DNA of 64,000 nucleotides. Source: Streptomyces pinistramenti. GTDB lineage: Bacteria > Actinomycetota > Actinomycetes > Streptomycetales > Streptomycetaceae. Where the stretch lies: positions 62,001-126,000 of the forward strand of contig NZ_JAJCXB010000013.1 of assembly GCF_020564935.1 (NCBI RefSeq), written 5' to 3'. Below the pieces are notes generated by a model. The model ran no database searches and was not told the origin of the DNA. It worked only from the letters and a program-made list of their open reading frames with translations. Made by a program: the position numbers and the translations under genes. Every line of letters begins with the position of its first letter. The first letter of the stretch is position 1. This document shows, piece by piece, positions 33,608 to 42,724 of this stretch.

Positions 33608-35992
33608 TCAGGTGCCGGTGAGGTGCTCGGGGCGTACCGGCGTCTTGTTCAGCTCCAGGCCCGTCGCATTCCGGATCGCCGCGAGGACGGCCGGAGTGGA
33701 CGACAGGGTCGGGGCCTCGCCGATGCCGCGCAGCCCGTACGGGGCGGCCTCGTCGGCGAGTTCGAGCACGTCGACCGGGATGGTCGGGGTGTCGAGGATG
33801 GTGGGGATGAGGTAGTCGGTGAAGGAGGGGTTGCGGACCTTCGCCGTCTTCGGGTCGACGATGATCTCCTCCATGACCGCGACGCCCAGTCCCTGGGTGG
33901 TGCCGCCCTGGATCTGGCCGACGACGGACAGCGGGTTGAGCGCCTTGCCGACATCCTGGGCGACGGCCAGCTCGACGACCTTGACCAGGCCCAGTTCGGT
34001 GTCCACCTCGACCACCGCACGGTGCGCGGCGAACGAGTACTGGACATGGCCGTTGCCCTGGCCGGTGCGCAGGTCGAACGCCTCGGTCGGCTTGTGCCGG
34101 AACTCCAGCTCCAGGTCGACGGCCCCACCCTCCAGGACGTCCGCGAGATCGGCCAGGACCTCGCCGCCGTCGGTGACGACCTTGCCGTTCTCCAGCAGCA
34201 GTTCGGCGGTGGCCCACGCGGGGTGATATGTGCCGAACTTGCCGCGGCCGATCTCCAGGACCTTCTCGCGCACCGCCTCGCAGGTGTTCTTCACCGCGCC
34301 GCCGGTCATGTACGTCTGCCGGGATGCCGAGGTGGAACCGGCCGAGCCCACCCGGGTGTCGGCGGGCTGGATGGTGACCTGCTGGACGCCCAGCTCGGTG
34401 CGGGCGATCTGGGCGTGGACGGTGACGCCGCCCTGGCCGACCTCCGCCATGGCGGTGTGCACGGTCGCGACCGGCTCGCCGCCGACCACCTCCATCCGCA
34501 CCCGGGCGGTGGAGTAGTCGTCGAAGCCCTCGGAGAAGCCGACGTTCTTGATGCCGACGGCGTAGCCGACCCCGCGGACGACGCCTTCGCCGTGCGTGGT
34601 GTTGGACAGGCCGCCCGGCAGCGCGCGGACGTCCGCCCGCTCCCCGGCCGCCAGCCACTGCTGCTCCGGGGGCAGCGGCATCGCCTTGATGCGGCGCAGG
34701 AGTTCGGCGACCGGGGCGGGCGATTCGACGGGCTGCCCCGTCGGCATGATCGTGCCCTCCTCCATGGCGTTGAGCTGCCGGAACTCGACCGGGTCCAGGC
34801 CCAGCTCCTTGGCGACCTTGTCCATCTGCGCCTCGTACGCGAAGCACGCCTGGACCGCGCCGAAGCCGCGCATCGCGCCGCACGGCGGGTTGTTGGAGTA
34901 GAGCGCGATGGCCTCGATGTCGACGTCGTCGACGACGTAGGGGCCGACGGCCAGCGAGGAGGCGTTGCCGACGACGGCGGGCGAAGCGGACGCGTAGGCG
35001 CCGCCGTCCAGCACGATGCGGCACTTCAGGTGCGTCAGCTTGCCGTCGCGGGTGGCCCCGTGCTCGTACCAGAGCTTGGCCGGGTGCCGGTGGACGTGTC
35101 CGAAGAAGGACTCGAAGCGGTTGTAGACGATCTTGACGGGCTTGCCGGTGCGCAGCGCCAGCAGGCAGGCGTGGATCTGCATCGACAGGTCCTCACGGCC
35201 GCCGAACGCGCCGCCGACGCCGGACAGCGTCATGCGGACCTTGTCCTCGGGCAGGCCCAGGACCGGCGCGATCTGCCGCAGGTCGGAGTGCAGCCACTGG
35301 GTGGCGACGTACAGGTCGACGCCGCCGTCGTCCGCGGGCACCGCGAGGCCGGACTCCGGGCCGAGGAACGCCTGGTCCTGCATGCCGAAGACGTACTCAC
35401 CGGAGACGATGACGTCGGCCCTCTTGGCGGCCTCGTCGGCGTTGCCGCGCACGATCGGCTGGCGGTGCACGATGTTGGGGTGCGGTACGTGGCCCGCGTG
35501 GTGGTCGTCGCGCATCTCGTGGACCAGCGGCGCACCCTCGGCGGTCGCGGACGCCTCGTCGGTGACGACCGGCAGCTCGGCATAGTCGATCTTGATTTTG
35601 GCGGCGGCCCTGCGGGCGGTCTCCGGGTGGTCGGCGGCGACGATCGCCACCGGCTCGCCGTGGTGGCGGACCTTGCCGTGTGCGAGGACCGGCGTGTCCT
35701 GGATCTCCAGGCCGTAGTTCTTCACGTCGGTGGGCAGGTCGTCGTAGGTCAGGACGGCGTAGACGCCGGAGGTCGCGAGCGCTTCGGAGGTGTCGATCGA
35801 CCGGATCTCGGCGTGCGCGGTGGTGGAGCGCAGCGTGAAGCCCCACAGCATGTCCTCGTGCCACATGTCCGACGAGTACGCGAACTCGCCGGTCACCTTG
35901 AGGGTGCCGTCGGGCCGCAGCGTGGACGCGCCGATGCCGGCGCCGGTCCTGCCGCCCTGCGTGAGGTCGGTGGGTGTGCGTGTGACGCCCAT
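33608..35992 (-). CDS. Xanthine dehydrogenase, molybdenum-binding subunit
   Basis: A 794-residue molybdopterin subunit oxidising hypoxanthine and xanthine to urate. Seen: GVGGAFGGREDLSMQIHACLLA, where Mo-co is contacted; EHGATRDGKLTHLKC; PCGAMRGFGAVQACFAYEAQMDKVA; and the active-site Glu in LRGIGEAPTLSS. The start ATG 35992 is 5 bp after the Fe-S gene stop, so the two genes are coupled; longer frames upstream belong to the Fe-S gene. Cytosolic, with the two other subunits encoded in front. Confidence 0.93.
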   Translation of the reverse strand: MGVTRTPTDLTQGGRTGAGIGASTLRPDGTLKVTGEFAYSSDMWHEDMLWGFTLRSTTAHAEIRSIDTSEALATSGVYAVLTYDDLPTDVKNYGLEIQDTPVLAHGKVRHHGEPVAIVAADHPETARRAAAKIKIDYAELPVVTDEASATAEGAPLVHEMRDDHHAGHVPHPNIVHRQPIVRGNADEAAKRADVIVSGEYVFGMQDQAFLGPESGLAVPADDGGVDLYVATQWLHSDLRQIAPVLGLPEDKVRMTLSGVGGAFGGREDLSMQIHACLLALRTGKPVKIVYNRFESFFGHVHRHPAKLWYEHGATRDGKLTHLKCRIVLDGGAYASASPAVVGNASSLAVGPYVVDDVDIEAIALYSNNPPCGAMRGFGAVQACFAYEAQMDKVAKELGLDPVEFRQLNAMEEGTIMPTGQPVESPAPVAELLRRIKAMPLPPEQQWLAAGERADVRALPGGLSNTTHGEGVVRGVGYAVGIKNVGFSEGFDDYSTARVRMEVVGGEPVATVHTAMAEVGQGGVTVHAQIARTELGVQQVTIQPADTRVGSAGSTSASRQTYMTGGAVKNTCEAVREKVLEIGRGKFGTYHPAWATAELLLENGKVVTDGGEVLADLADVLEGGAVDLELEFRHKPTEAFDLRTGQGNGHVQYSFAAHRAVVEVDTELGLVKVVELAVAQDVGKALNPLSVVGQIQGGTTQGLGVAVMEEIIVDPKTAKVRNPSFTDYLIPTILDTPTIPVDVLELADEAAPYGLRGIGEAPTLSSTPAVLAAIRNATGLELNKTPVRPEHLTGT

Positions 35993-35997
35993 GGTGG

Positions 35998-36606
35998 TCA
36001 GGCCCCCTGTCCTGCGGCCGAGTTCTCGCCGCGGGCGGCCGCGAGCCGTACCGCGTCGAGGATCTTCTCGTAGCCCGTGCAGCGGCACAGGTTGCCCGAC
36101 AGCGCCTCGCGGATGTCGGCGTCCGAGGGGGAGCCGTTGCGCTCCAGCAGTTCGTCGGCGGCGACCAGCAGGCCCGGGGTGCAAAAGCCGCACTGGACCG
36201 CGCCGGCGTCGATGAACGCCTGCTGGATCGGCGCGAGTTCGACCTGCTCGCCGGTCTGCCCGTCGGCCGACTGCGGCTTGGCCTGCCACCGCTTGGCCGC
36301 GTCCACGGTGGTGCCGCCGCAGGCTCCGGAGGCGCAACCGCTCTGCCCGGCGCGCTGCTTGGCGAAGTCCGCCAGGCCCTCGACGGTGACGACCTCGCGG
36401 CCCTCCGCCTGGCCCGCGGCCACCAGGCACGAACACACCGGCACGTCGTCGAGACGGACCGTACAGGAACCGCATTCGCCCTGTTCACAGGCGTTCTTGG
36501 AGCCCGGAAGGCCCATCCGCTCGCGGAGGACGTACAGCAGGCTCTCGCCTTCCCAGACGTCGTCGGCCTCCTGCTTACGGCCGTTGACGGTGAAGTTCAC
36601 GCGCAT
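35998..36606 (-). CDS. Xanthine dehydrogenase, [2Fe-2S] subunit
   Basis: A 202-residue iron-sulfur subunit. The N-terminal plant-ferredoxin-type cluster has CEQGECGSCTVRLDDVPVCSC, and the C-terminal cluster has QCGFCTPGLL and CRCTGYEKI, as in all XDH-type small subunits. An insert of about 45 residues between the two domains (AKQRAGQSGCASGACGG...) contains two extra Cys and is unusual. GGAG precedes the ATG. The start overlaps the FAD-subunit stop by 10 bp. Confidence 0.93.
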   Translation of the reverse strand: MRVNFTVNGRKQEADDVWEGESLLYVLRERMGLPGSKNACEQGECGSCTVRLDDVPVCSCLVAAGQAEGREVVTVEGLADFAKQRAGQSGCASGACGGTTVDAAKRWQAKPQSADGQTGEQVELAPIQQAFIDAGAVQCGFCTPGLLVAADELLERNGSPSDADIREALSGNLCRCTGYEKILDAVRLAAARGENSAAGQGA

Positions 36607-37484
36607 GAGGCGCTCCTTTCCTGTCCGCGGTAGGACTCCCAGGTCCAGCCGAGGGTGCGGCGCGCCATGATGCCCACGGCATGGCGCCGGTACTTGGCGC
36701 TGCCGCGCACGTCGTCGATCGGGTTGCAGGCGCCGGACGCGAGCTGCGCGAACTGCTTGGCGACGGACGGCGGGACGGTCTTCCCCGATTCCCAGAATCC
36801 GCCCTCGTCCAGCGCGGCCGCCAGGAAGTCCTCGGCGGCGCGGGCCCGTACGGGGGTGGGCGCTGCGGAGCCGATGCCGGTGCGCACCGTGCGGGTCTCG
36901 GGGTGCAGCGCGAGGCCGAAGGCGCACACCGCGATCACCATGGCGTTGCGGGTGCCGACCTTGGAGAACTGCTGCGGCCCGTCGGCCTTGGGCAGATGCA
37001 CCGAGCGGATCAGCTCGTCCTGCTCCATGGCGTTGCGCTTGACGCCGACGTAGAACGCGTCGATCGGGATCATGCGGCGGCCGCGTACCGACTCGACCTC
37101 GACCTCGCCGCCGGAGGCGAGCAGCGCGGGGTGCGCGTCGCCGGCCGGGGACGCGGTGCCGAGGTTGCCGCCGACGCCGCCGCGGTTGCGGATCTGCGGG
37201 GAGGCCACGGTGTGCGAGGCGAGCGCGAGGCCGGGCAGTTCGGTCCGCAGGTTCTCCATGATCAGGGTGTACGGCACGGACGCGCCGAGGCGTACGGTCT
37301 TCTCCCCGACCTCCCACTCCGACAGGTCACCGATGCGGTTCAGGTCGAGCAGGTACGCGGGCCGGCGGTGATCGAAGTTGATCTCGACCATCACATCCGT
37401 ACCGCCCGCGATGGGTACAGCCGTGGGGTGCTCGGCCTTCGCGGCGAGCGCCTCCTCCCAGCTGGCGGGGCGAAGGAAGTCCAT
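36597..37484 (-). CDS. Xanthine dehydrogenase, FAD-binding subunit
   Basis: A 295-residue FAD subunit. The FAD sites VPIAGGTDVMVEI and the SPQIRNRGGVGGNLGTASPAGDAHP motif are clear; CO-dehydrogenase-type C-terminal domain follows (VGTRNAMVIAVCAFGLAL). It is the first gene of the minus-strand xdh operon. ATG 37484 is the family start; the 37589 frame start is upstream leader. The PucR gene is divergent, 265 bp away. Confidence 0.92.
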   Translation of the reverse strand: MDFLRPASWEEALAAKAEHPTAVPIAGGTDVMVEINFDHRRPAYLLDLNRIGDLSEWEVGEKTVRLGASVPYTLIMENLRTELPGLALASHTVASPQIRNRGGVGGNLGTASPAGDAHPALLASGGEVEVESVRGRRMIPIDAFYVGVKRNAMEQDELIRSVHLPKADGPQQFSKVGTRNAMVIAVCAFGLALHPETRTVRTGIGSAAPTPVRARAAEDFLAAALDEGGFWESGKTVPPSVAKQFAQLASGACNPIDDVRGSAKYRRHAVGIMARRTLGWTWESYRGQERSASCA

Positions 37485-37639
37485 ACGAGGCTCTCTTCTG
37501 TGAATTCGGGTCGTTCGCTGCTCGTGGTGAGGACCTTCGGCCCTCGTCGCCATCAAGCCGTTCATGTCTTGTTCATGCTGTTGGGGCAAGTGAACGCGCT
37601 CACGGCCCGGCCGGTGCAGTCACCGAAACCATGAAGCGG

Positions 37640-37679
37640 TTGGCTGGCCAATACCTGTGTCTTGTAGATTCGAACGAAT
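37640..37679. promoter_or_regulatory. xdh-pucR divergent region with two palindromes
   Basis: Two short dyads lie in the 265-bp xdh-pucR gap: TTGGC-TG-GCCAA (37640-37651) and ATTCG-AA-CGAAT (37668-37679), with 16 bp between. They are candidate PucR or other purine-responsive operators. They are too short for certainty. Confidence 0.4.
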
Positions 37680-37749
37680 AGCGGGGTGCAGCAACCTCGC
37701 GGCATTCCACCGGCACCACAAGACACAGCAAAGATCGGCGGGCGAGGTC

Positions 37750-39414
37750 ATGCGGCTCCGCGCACTCCTGGACACGACATCCCTGGGCCTGCGCCTGCTC
37801 GGGGGCGAGGACGAGCTGGAGCGCTCCGTACGCGGCGTGATGACCACCGACCTGCGCGACCCGAGCCGCTACCTCTCCGGCGGGGAACTGGTCCTCACCG
37901 GCCTCGCCTGGCGCCGCGAGGCGGCCGACTCCGAGCGGTTCGTCCGGATCCTGGCCGCCGCGGGAGTCGCCGGGCTCGCGGCGGGCGAGGCGGAGCTGGG
38001 CTCGGTGCCCGACGATCTCGTGCAGGCGTGCGTCCGGCACCGGCTGCCGCTGTTCTCCGTCGTCGAGGACGTCTCGTTCGCCTCGATCACCGAGTACGTC
38101 GTCCGGCAGGTCTCCGGCGAACGGGCCGGCGATCTGGCCGCCGTCGTCGACCGCCACCGGCGGCTGATGACGTCGGGGCCCGCGGGTGGCGGCCCCGAAG
38201 TGGTGCTCGACCTGCTCGGCTCGGACCTCGACCTGCGGGCCTGGGTGCTCTCCCCCACCGGCCGGCAGATCGCCGGATCGACGCTGGCGGACGCCGGACC
38301 CGAACTGCCCGCGGAACTGGCCGCGCAGCTGGCGGGCGAGCACCTGGCGGCCTCCCGTGGCGGCCGCCGCGGCCCGTACCGCGTCACCGTCGGCGCCACC
38401 ACGTACTCGCTCTTCCCCATCCGGCACGAGGGCCGCGACCTGCGCGAGACGCTGCTCTCCGACTGGCTGCTGGCCGTCGACGCGGACGCCGGCGACTGGC
38501 CCGCGGAGCGGCTCGACCTGCTCCAGGGCGTCACCCAGCTGATCGCCGTCGAACGCGACCGGCGCGACGCGGCCCGCACGGTGCGCAGGCGGCTCGCCCA
38601 GGAGGTCATCGAACTGGTGCAGACGGGCGCGCCGCCCGCCGAGATCGCGGCCCGGCTGCGGGTGGCGGCGCCGGTGCTGCTGCCCGGTCTGGGGTCCGCG
38701 CCGCACTGGCAGATCGTGGTGGCCCGGGTCGAGTGGGACGGCGACGGGGTACCGGGCGGCCCGGTCGCACAGGCCCTCCTGGAGGAGGTGCTGGTCGATC
38801 CCGGCACGTTCGGACCCGAGCCGTCCGACCGGATCGCCGTCGCGCACACCGGCGACGAGGCGGTGGCCCTGGTCCCGCTGCCCGCCACCGCCGACGCGGC
38901 GGGCGAGGACGCGGCGACGGGGCTGCACGCCGGACCGCTGCTCTCCGTGATCCAGGAACCGCTGGGCCGCGGTCTGGCGGACGACGGCCGGCTGACGGTC
39001 GGCGTCAGCGCGTCGGTGCACTCGGCCGAGGGGCTGCGCGGCGCCCTGGAGGAGGCCCGGCACGCCCGCCGGGTCGCGGCCGCCCGCAGCGGCCGGGTCT
39101 GCGCGGCCGGCCACGAAGAGCTGGCCTCGCACGTCCTGCTGCTGCCGTTCGTCCCCGACGACGTCCGCCGTGCCTTCACCGCCCGCCTCCTGGACCCGCT
39201 GCGCGACTACGACCGCAGGCACCGCGCCGAGCTGATCCCCACCCTGGAGGCGTTCCTGGACAGCGACGGCTCCTGGACCCGCTGCGCGGGCCGCCTCCAC
39301 CTGCACGTCAACACGCTCCGCTACCGGGTGGGCCGGATCGAGCAGCTGACCGGCCGCGACCTGTCCCGCCTGGAGGACAAGCTGGACTTCTTCCTTGCAC
39401 TGCGGATGAGCTGA
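37750..39414 (+). CDS. pucR: PucR-family transcriptional activator
   Basis: A 554-residue PucR protein. The N-terminal PucR purine-catabolism domain contains RSVRGVMTTDLRDPSRYLSGGELVLTGL. A central GGDEF-like region follows. The C-terminal HTH_30 domain reads LEAFLDSDGSWTRCAGRLH, LHVNTLRYRVGRIEQLTGRD. It controls purine-use genes in Bacillus and Streptomyces, matching the divergent xdh operon. ATG 37750 with GCGAGG upstream is chosen; the upstream part of the frame reads unlike coding sequence. Confidence 0.9.
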   Translation: MRLRALLDTTSLGLRLLGGEDELERSVRGVMTTDLRDPSRYLSGGELVLTGLAWRREAADSERFVRILAAAGVAGLAAGEAELGSVPDDLVQACVRHRLPLFSVVEDVSFASITEYVVRQVSGERAGDLAAVVDRHRRLMTSGPAGGGPEVVLDLLGSDLDLRAWVLSPTGRQIAGSTLADAGPELPAELAAQLAGEHLAASRGGRRGPYRVTVGATTYSLFPIRHEGRDLRETLLSDWLLAVDADAGDWPAERLDLLQGVTQLIAVERDRRDAARTVRRRLAQEVIELVQTGAPPAEIAARLRVAAPVLLPGLGSAPHWQIVVARVEWDGDGVPGGPVAQALLEEVLVDPGTFGPEPSDRIAVAHTGDEAVALVPLPATADAAGEDAATGLHAGPLLSVIQEPLGRGLADDGRLTVGVSASVHSAEGLRGALEEARHARRVAAARSGRVCAAGHEELASHVLLLPFVPDDVRRAFTARLLDPLRDYDRRHRAELIPTLEAFLDSDGSWTRCAGRLHLHVNTLRYRVGRIEQLTGRDLSRLEDKLDFFLALRMS

Positions 39415-39754
39415 CGGCCGACGGAGGCGCCGCGCGGATCCCCCTGTCGTGCGCCGCGTACGCGCCCCGGCAGGCCCCGGCGCGCTCCTCGCGCACGCCT
39501 CGGCGTCCCCCCGGGAGCGTGCGCCTCACCGTCCTGGGTCATCCGATCGGGCGGCATCGGGCGGCACCGCCCCCGCAGCACGCCGGGCCGCCCCGCCCGC
39601 GGCCCGGCCGATCACCGGCGCCGTCCGGTGACCGAACCGCGCCCAGGCGATTGTGAAATCATTCACCCACCCCCTTGGCCGGGTGACGGAATCCGTGCTG
39701 AGATGCGCGCACGGCTCCACCATCCAGCTCGAAGGCGCGCTCGGGGAGGGCAAT
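39415..39754 (+). promoter_or_regulatory. Gene-free region with GTGAA-N4-TTCAC dyad
   Basis: 340 bp without a gene. A perfect dyad GTGAA-ATCA-TTCAC at 39653-39666 lies 88 bp before the TPR gene start and could be an operator. Nothing else convincing is seen. Confidence 0.4.
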
Positions 39755-40594
39755 GTGGCGAATACCGCCATGCCAGAATCCGCGGATTCCGCGGCATCAC
39801 GTCGGCCGGCGGAACCGGTACCAGCGGTTCCGGCAGCCAGGGCGGCCGCGGGGGACGATCCCCTCGACCGCGCCGTATGGCGGCTGCGGTCCCGCGGCTG
39901 CTGGGACGACGCGGCCGCACTGCTGGAACCACACGCCGCCCGTCACGCACCGGCCGCACTGCGCCGCGCGGCCCTCCTGGTGGAGGGCTGCATGTACACC
40001 GCCACCGGCTGGGCCGGGGCCGAGGATGCGCTGCGCGCCGCCGAAGCGCTCGCGGGCGACGACGACGAACGCGGCGGCGCGGCCTGCGAACGCGGCCAAC
40101 TCGCCTACGCCGCCACGGTCCTCGGCGTACGCGACCGGGCCGACGAAGCACGCTCGGCGCTCGGCAGGGCCGCCGCACTGCTCGCGCCGGGAGCGGCCGG
40201 CCGGCCGCTGCTCGACTTCCGCCGCGGGCTGATGGCCGAGCACGTCGCCGACAGCCCGCAGTCCGCCCGCGCCGCCTACCGCCGCGCCCACGCGGGCGCC
40301 ACCGCCGCCGGCGACCTGCTGCTGCTCTCCTCCACCTGGCGGCAGCTGGCCGGACTCGCCCTGCGCGACGGCGAGTTGACCGAGGCGCGGCACGGCTTCA
40401 CCGAGTCGCTGCGGATCCGTGAGGAGCTGGGCTTCCTCGTCGGGACCGCGCCCGCGCTGGTGGCCCTGGCCGACGCCGCGCCCGAGGACGAGAAGGACCG
40501 TCTGGTCGCCGAGGCCGCCCGGCTGTTCCGTCTGATGGGCGGTCTGCCCACCTGGCTCGCGGGCCGTTTCACGGTGGAGGCGGTCACCCCGTAG
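39755..40594 (+). CDS. TPR-like helical repeat protein
   Basis: A 279-residue Ala- and Arg-rich protein of helical hairpin repeats, from about residue 40: AALRRAALLVEGCMYTATGW, ACERGQLAYAATVLGV, LLLSSTWRQLAGLALRDGEL, ESLRIREELGF. This looks like a degenerate tetratricopeptide array. The GTG at 39755 (GGGGAGGG upstream) is preferred to the frame start at 39653, which lies inside a regulatory dyad. No signal peptide or DNA-binding domain. Function unknown; homologues are common in Streptomyces. Confidence 0.65.
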   Translation: MANTAMPESADSAASRRPAEPVPAVPAARAAAGDDPLDRAVWRLRSRGCWDDAAALLEPHAARHAPAALRRAALLVEGCMYTATGWAGAEDALRAAEALAGDDDERGGAACERGQLAYAATVLGVRDRADEARSALGRAAALLAPGAAGRPLLDFRRGLMAEHVADSPQSARAAYRRAHAGATAAGDLLLLSSTWRQLAGLALRDGELTEARHGFTESLRIREELGFLVGTAPALVALADAAPEDEKDRLVAEAARLFRLMGGLPTWLAGRFTVEAVTP

Positions 40595-40911
40595 CGGGCG
40601 TCCGCGGCGGTCAGGACCCTGCCGGGCCGCCGCGGCCGGGCCGTCAACCGCTTGCCATCGGCCATGCCCATCCTGGTGAAAATCGGCCGGATCTGCACTG
40701 TGCCGGGGCCGGAACAACTGCCAGGGCACACCGCCGCTCCACCCGGATCAGGCGGAATCCCCCGCACACAGCGGGATGTCGGCGCCGCAGGACCCGCGCC
40801 CGAGGTGCCGAAAATGGCCGCAAGTCGCACTGCGGGGCGATGGCGGGGACTGGAAGCTGGTCCAGGGCCGGAGCCGGTCCCCCCGTTCGCAGAGCCTTTC
40901 AGGAGGCCCCC

Positions 40912-41787
40912 GTGGCAACTGAAGCGACTGAGACCACCGCAACATCCGACTGGGGCAAGGCCGATTTCGAGGCGATCTACAACTGCCCCGATCCGCGGCG
41001 CTACTTCACCACTCTCCAGCCGCTCGACTACCAGATCCCGCACCACGGCCAGGCCGTGTTCCGCGCCGCCGTCGACGCCTTGCGCCGGCGCCGCGCGGAC
41101 CGGCCGCCGCTGAACGTCGTCGACCTGTGCTGCTCGTACGGCATCAACGCCGCCCTGCTCAAACACCGGTTGACCCTCACCGACCTCTACGACCGGTACG
41201 CCCAGCACACCCCGGACGCGCCGCAGCGCCCGCAGCTCGCGCAGGAGGACCGCGCGTACTTCGCCGCCCGGGTACACCCCGACGCCCCACACGTCACCGG
41301 CCTCGACGTGGCCGACCGTGCCGTCGGCTACGCCAGGTCCGCAGGCGTGCTCGACCAGGGCTTCGCGGAGAACCTGGAGAGCGACGCACCGAGCCCGCAG
41401 CTGCGCGCCGCGCTGGCCGGCACCGACCTGATCACCGTCACCGGCGGCGTCGGCTACATCTCGGAACGCACCTTCGGCCACCTCATCGACGCCATGGACA
41501 ACCCGCCCTGGGTGGCCGCGTTCGTGCTGCGCACGGTCTCCTACCGGCCGGTGTCCGCGCTGCTGGCCCGCGCGGGCCTGGTGACCGAGAAACTGACGAC
41601 GCGTACGTTCCGCCAGCGGCGCTTCGCGGACGGGGAAGAGCGGCGGGCGGCCTTCACCGCGCTGGCCGGACACGGCCTGACGACGAACGGCAAGGAAGCC
41701 GACGGCTTCTACCACGCCGATCTGTATCTCTCCCGGCCCGCGGCCGACGTCGCCCTGCTGCCGTTCAGCGAGCTGGTACCGGACTGA
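40912..41787 (+). CDS. Class I SAM-dependent methyltransferase-like protein
   Basis: A 291-residue protein with a methyltransferase-like core: NVVDLCCSYGINAALLKHRL at the SAM-binding loop, then HVTGLDVADRAVGYARSAG, and LITVTGGVGYISERTFGHLIDAM. The usual GxGxG is replaced by CCSYG. Substrate unknown. GTG 40912 follows AGGAGG and is preferred to the frame start at 40840. It is convergent with the GntR regulator gene, 30 bp away. Alternatively a non-enzymatic SAM-fold protein. Confidence 0.65.
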   Translation: MATEATETTATSDWGKADFEAIYNCPDPRRYFTTLQPLDYQIPHHGQAVFRAAVDALRRRRADRPPLNVVDLCCSYGINAALLKHRLTLTDLYDRYAQHTPDAPQRPQLAQEDRAYFAARVHPDAPHVTGLDVADRAVGYARSAGVLDQGFAENLESDAPSPQLRAALAGTDLITVTGGVGYISERTFGHLIDAMDNPPWVAAFVLRTVSYRPVSALLARAGLVTEKLTTRTFRQRRFADGEERRAAFTALAGHGLTTNGKEADGFYHADLYLSRPAADVALLPFSELVPD

Positions 41788-41817
41788 CATCCCGGCCCGC
41801 CACGGCACCACGACCGG

Positions 41818-42594
41818 TCAGTGCGGGTGGCGGGCCGCCGACAGGTGCGCACGCGCGACGCGTTCGGCGACGTCGTACTCCTGGGCGGCCAGGGCGTCCA
41901 GAAGAGCCGAGTGCTCCGACGCGTCGGCCAGCAGTTCCGCCCGGCGCAGCCGGGAACCGCCGGCCGGCCGCTGGGTGCGGCGCAGCAGATCGTCGGTGAC
42001 CTCCACCAGCCGGCGGTTGCCGGTCAGGGACATCAGGGCGTGATGGAAGGCCCGGTCCGCCTCGGCGTAGCCGACCCGGTCGCCGTGCGCCGCGGCCGTG
42101 ACGCAGTCAGCGGCCTGCGGGCGCAGCTCCTCCCAGCGCTCCGGACGCAGCACCCTGGCCAGCCGGACGACCGCCGGGATCTCCAGCATGGCGCGGACCT
42201 CGGCGAGTTCGGCGAGGTCACGCGCGCTGCGCTCGGCGACCCGGAAGCCGCGGTTGGGAACCACCTCGACGGCGTCCTCGCCCGCGAGTTGCTGCATCGC
42301 CTCGCGGACGGGGGTGGCCGAGACGCCGTACCGCGCGGCGAGCGCGGGCGCGGAGTAGACCTCGCCCGGCGCCAGTTCACCGGCGAGCAGCGCCTCCCGC
42401 AGCGCGGCGAGCACCTGGCCGCGTACGGAGTGGCGCTGGGGGCGCCGTGCGGCATCGGGTGTCGCGGCGGTCGCCGCGCGGACCGCCGTGGCACGCTCAT
42501 GGACGACGAAATCGCCGTGCGGCACAGCGGAACCGGCTTGCGCGGGCACCCGTGCCCGAGCCGGAGACTGCGCTTCCGCTCTGCCCTGCTCCAT
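41818..42594 (-). CDS. GntR-family transcriptional regulator (FadR/FCD type)
   Basis: A 258-residue regulator. A winged HTH at about residues 60-120 (RGQVLAALREALLAGELAPGE, LAARYGVSATPVREAMQQLAGE, VVPNRGFRVAE) is followed by an all-helical FCD domain (RAMLEIPAVVRLAR, DRAFHHALMSLTGNRRLVEV) that binds small carboxylic acids via a metal. ATG 42594 follows AGGAGG; the first 55 residues are low-complexity. It is divergent from the FhuF-like gene. Confidence 0.85.
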   Translation of the reverse strand: MEQGRAEAQSPARARVPAQAGSAVPHGDFVVHERATAVRAATAATPDAARRPQRHSVRGQVLAALREALLAGELAPGEVYSAPALAARYGVSATPVREAMQQLAGEDAVEVVPNRGFRVAERSARDLAELAEVRAMLEIPAVVRLARVLRPERWEELRPQAADCVTAAAHGDRVGYAEADRAFHHALMSLTGNRRLVEVTDDLLRRTQRPAGGSRLRRAELLADASEHSALLDALAAQEYDVAERVARAHLSAARHPH

Positions 42595-42677
42595 GGTGCT
42601 TCCTCCTGACATCCCCAGCACTTTAGGCGCCCGGAACCGTGGTTCACACCTCGCGGAGCCGGGGTAAAGTCTTCAGA

Positions 42678-42696
42678 TAAGGTAAGGCTTACCTGC
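42678..42696 (+). promoter_or_regulatory. Candidate IdeR/DmdR1 iron box
   Basis: TAAGGTAAGGCTTACCTGC matches the actinobacterial iron-box consensus TTAGGTTAGGCTAACCTAA at 14 of 19 positions and is an imperfect dyad centred on GGCTTACC. It lies 29 bp before the FhuF-like reductase ATG, where iron-dependent repression would be expected. Confidence 0.7.
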
Positions 42697-42724
42697 TAAC
42701 GATCCCGATTCGGTGGTCTCCCGC

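Noticed and set aside
31788-35024. 1078-residue minus-strand frame across xdh and permease genes
   Set aside because: Arg/His-rich, spans two real genes in another frame and an intergenic region; a GC-bias artefact.
33512-36073. 853-residue plus-strand frame opposite xdh
   Set aside because: Shadow frame of the molybdenum subunit with no domains.
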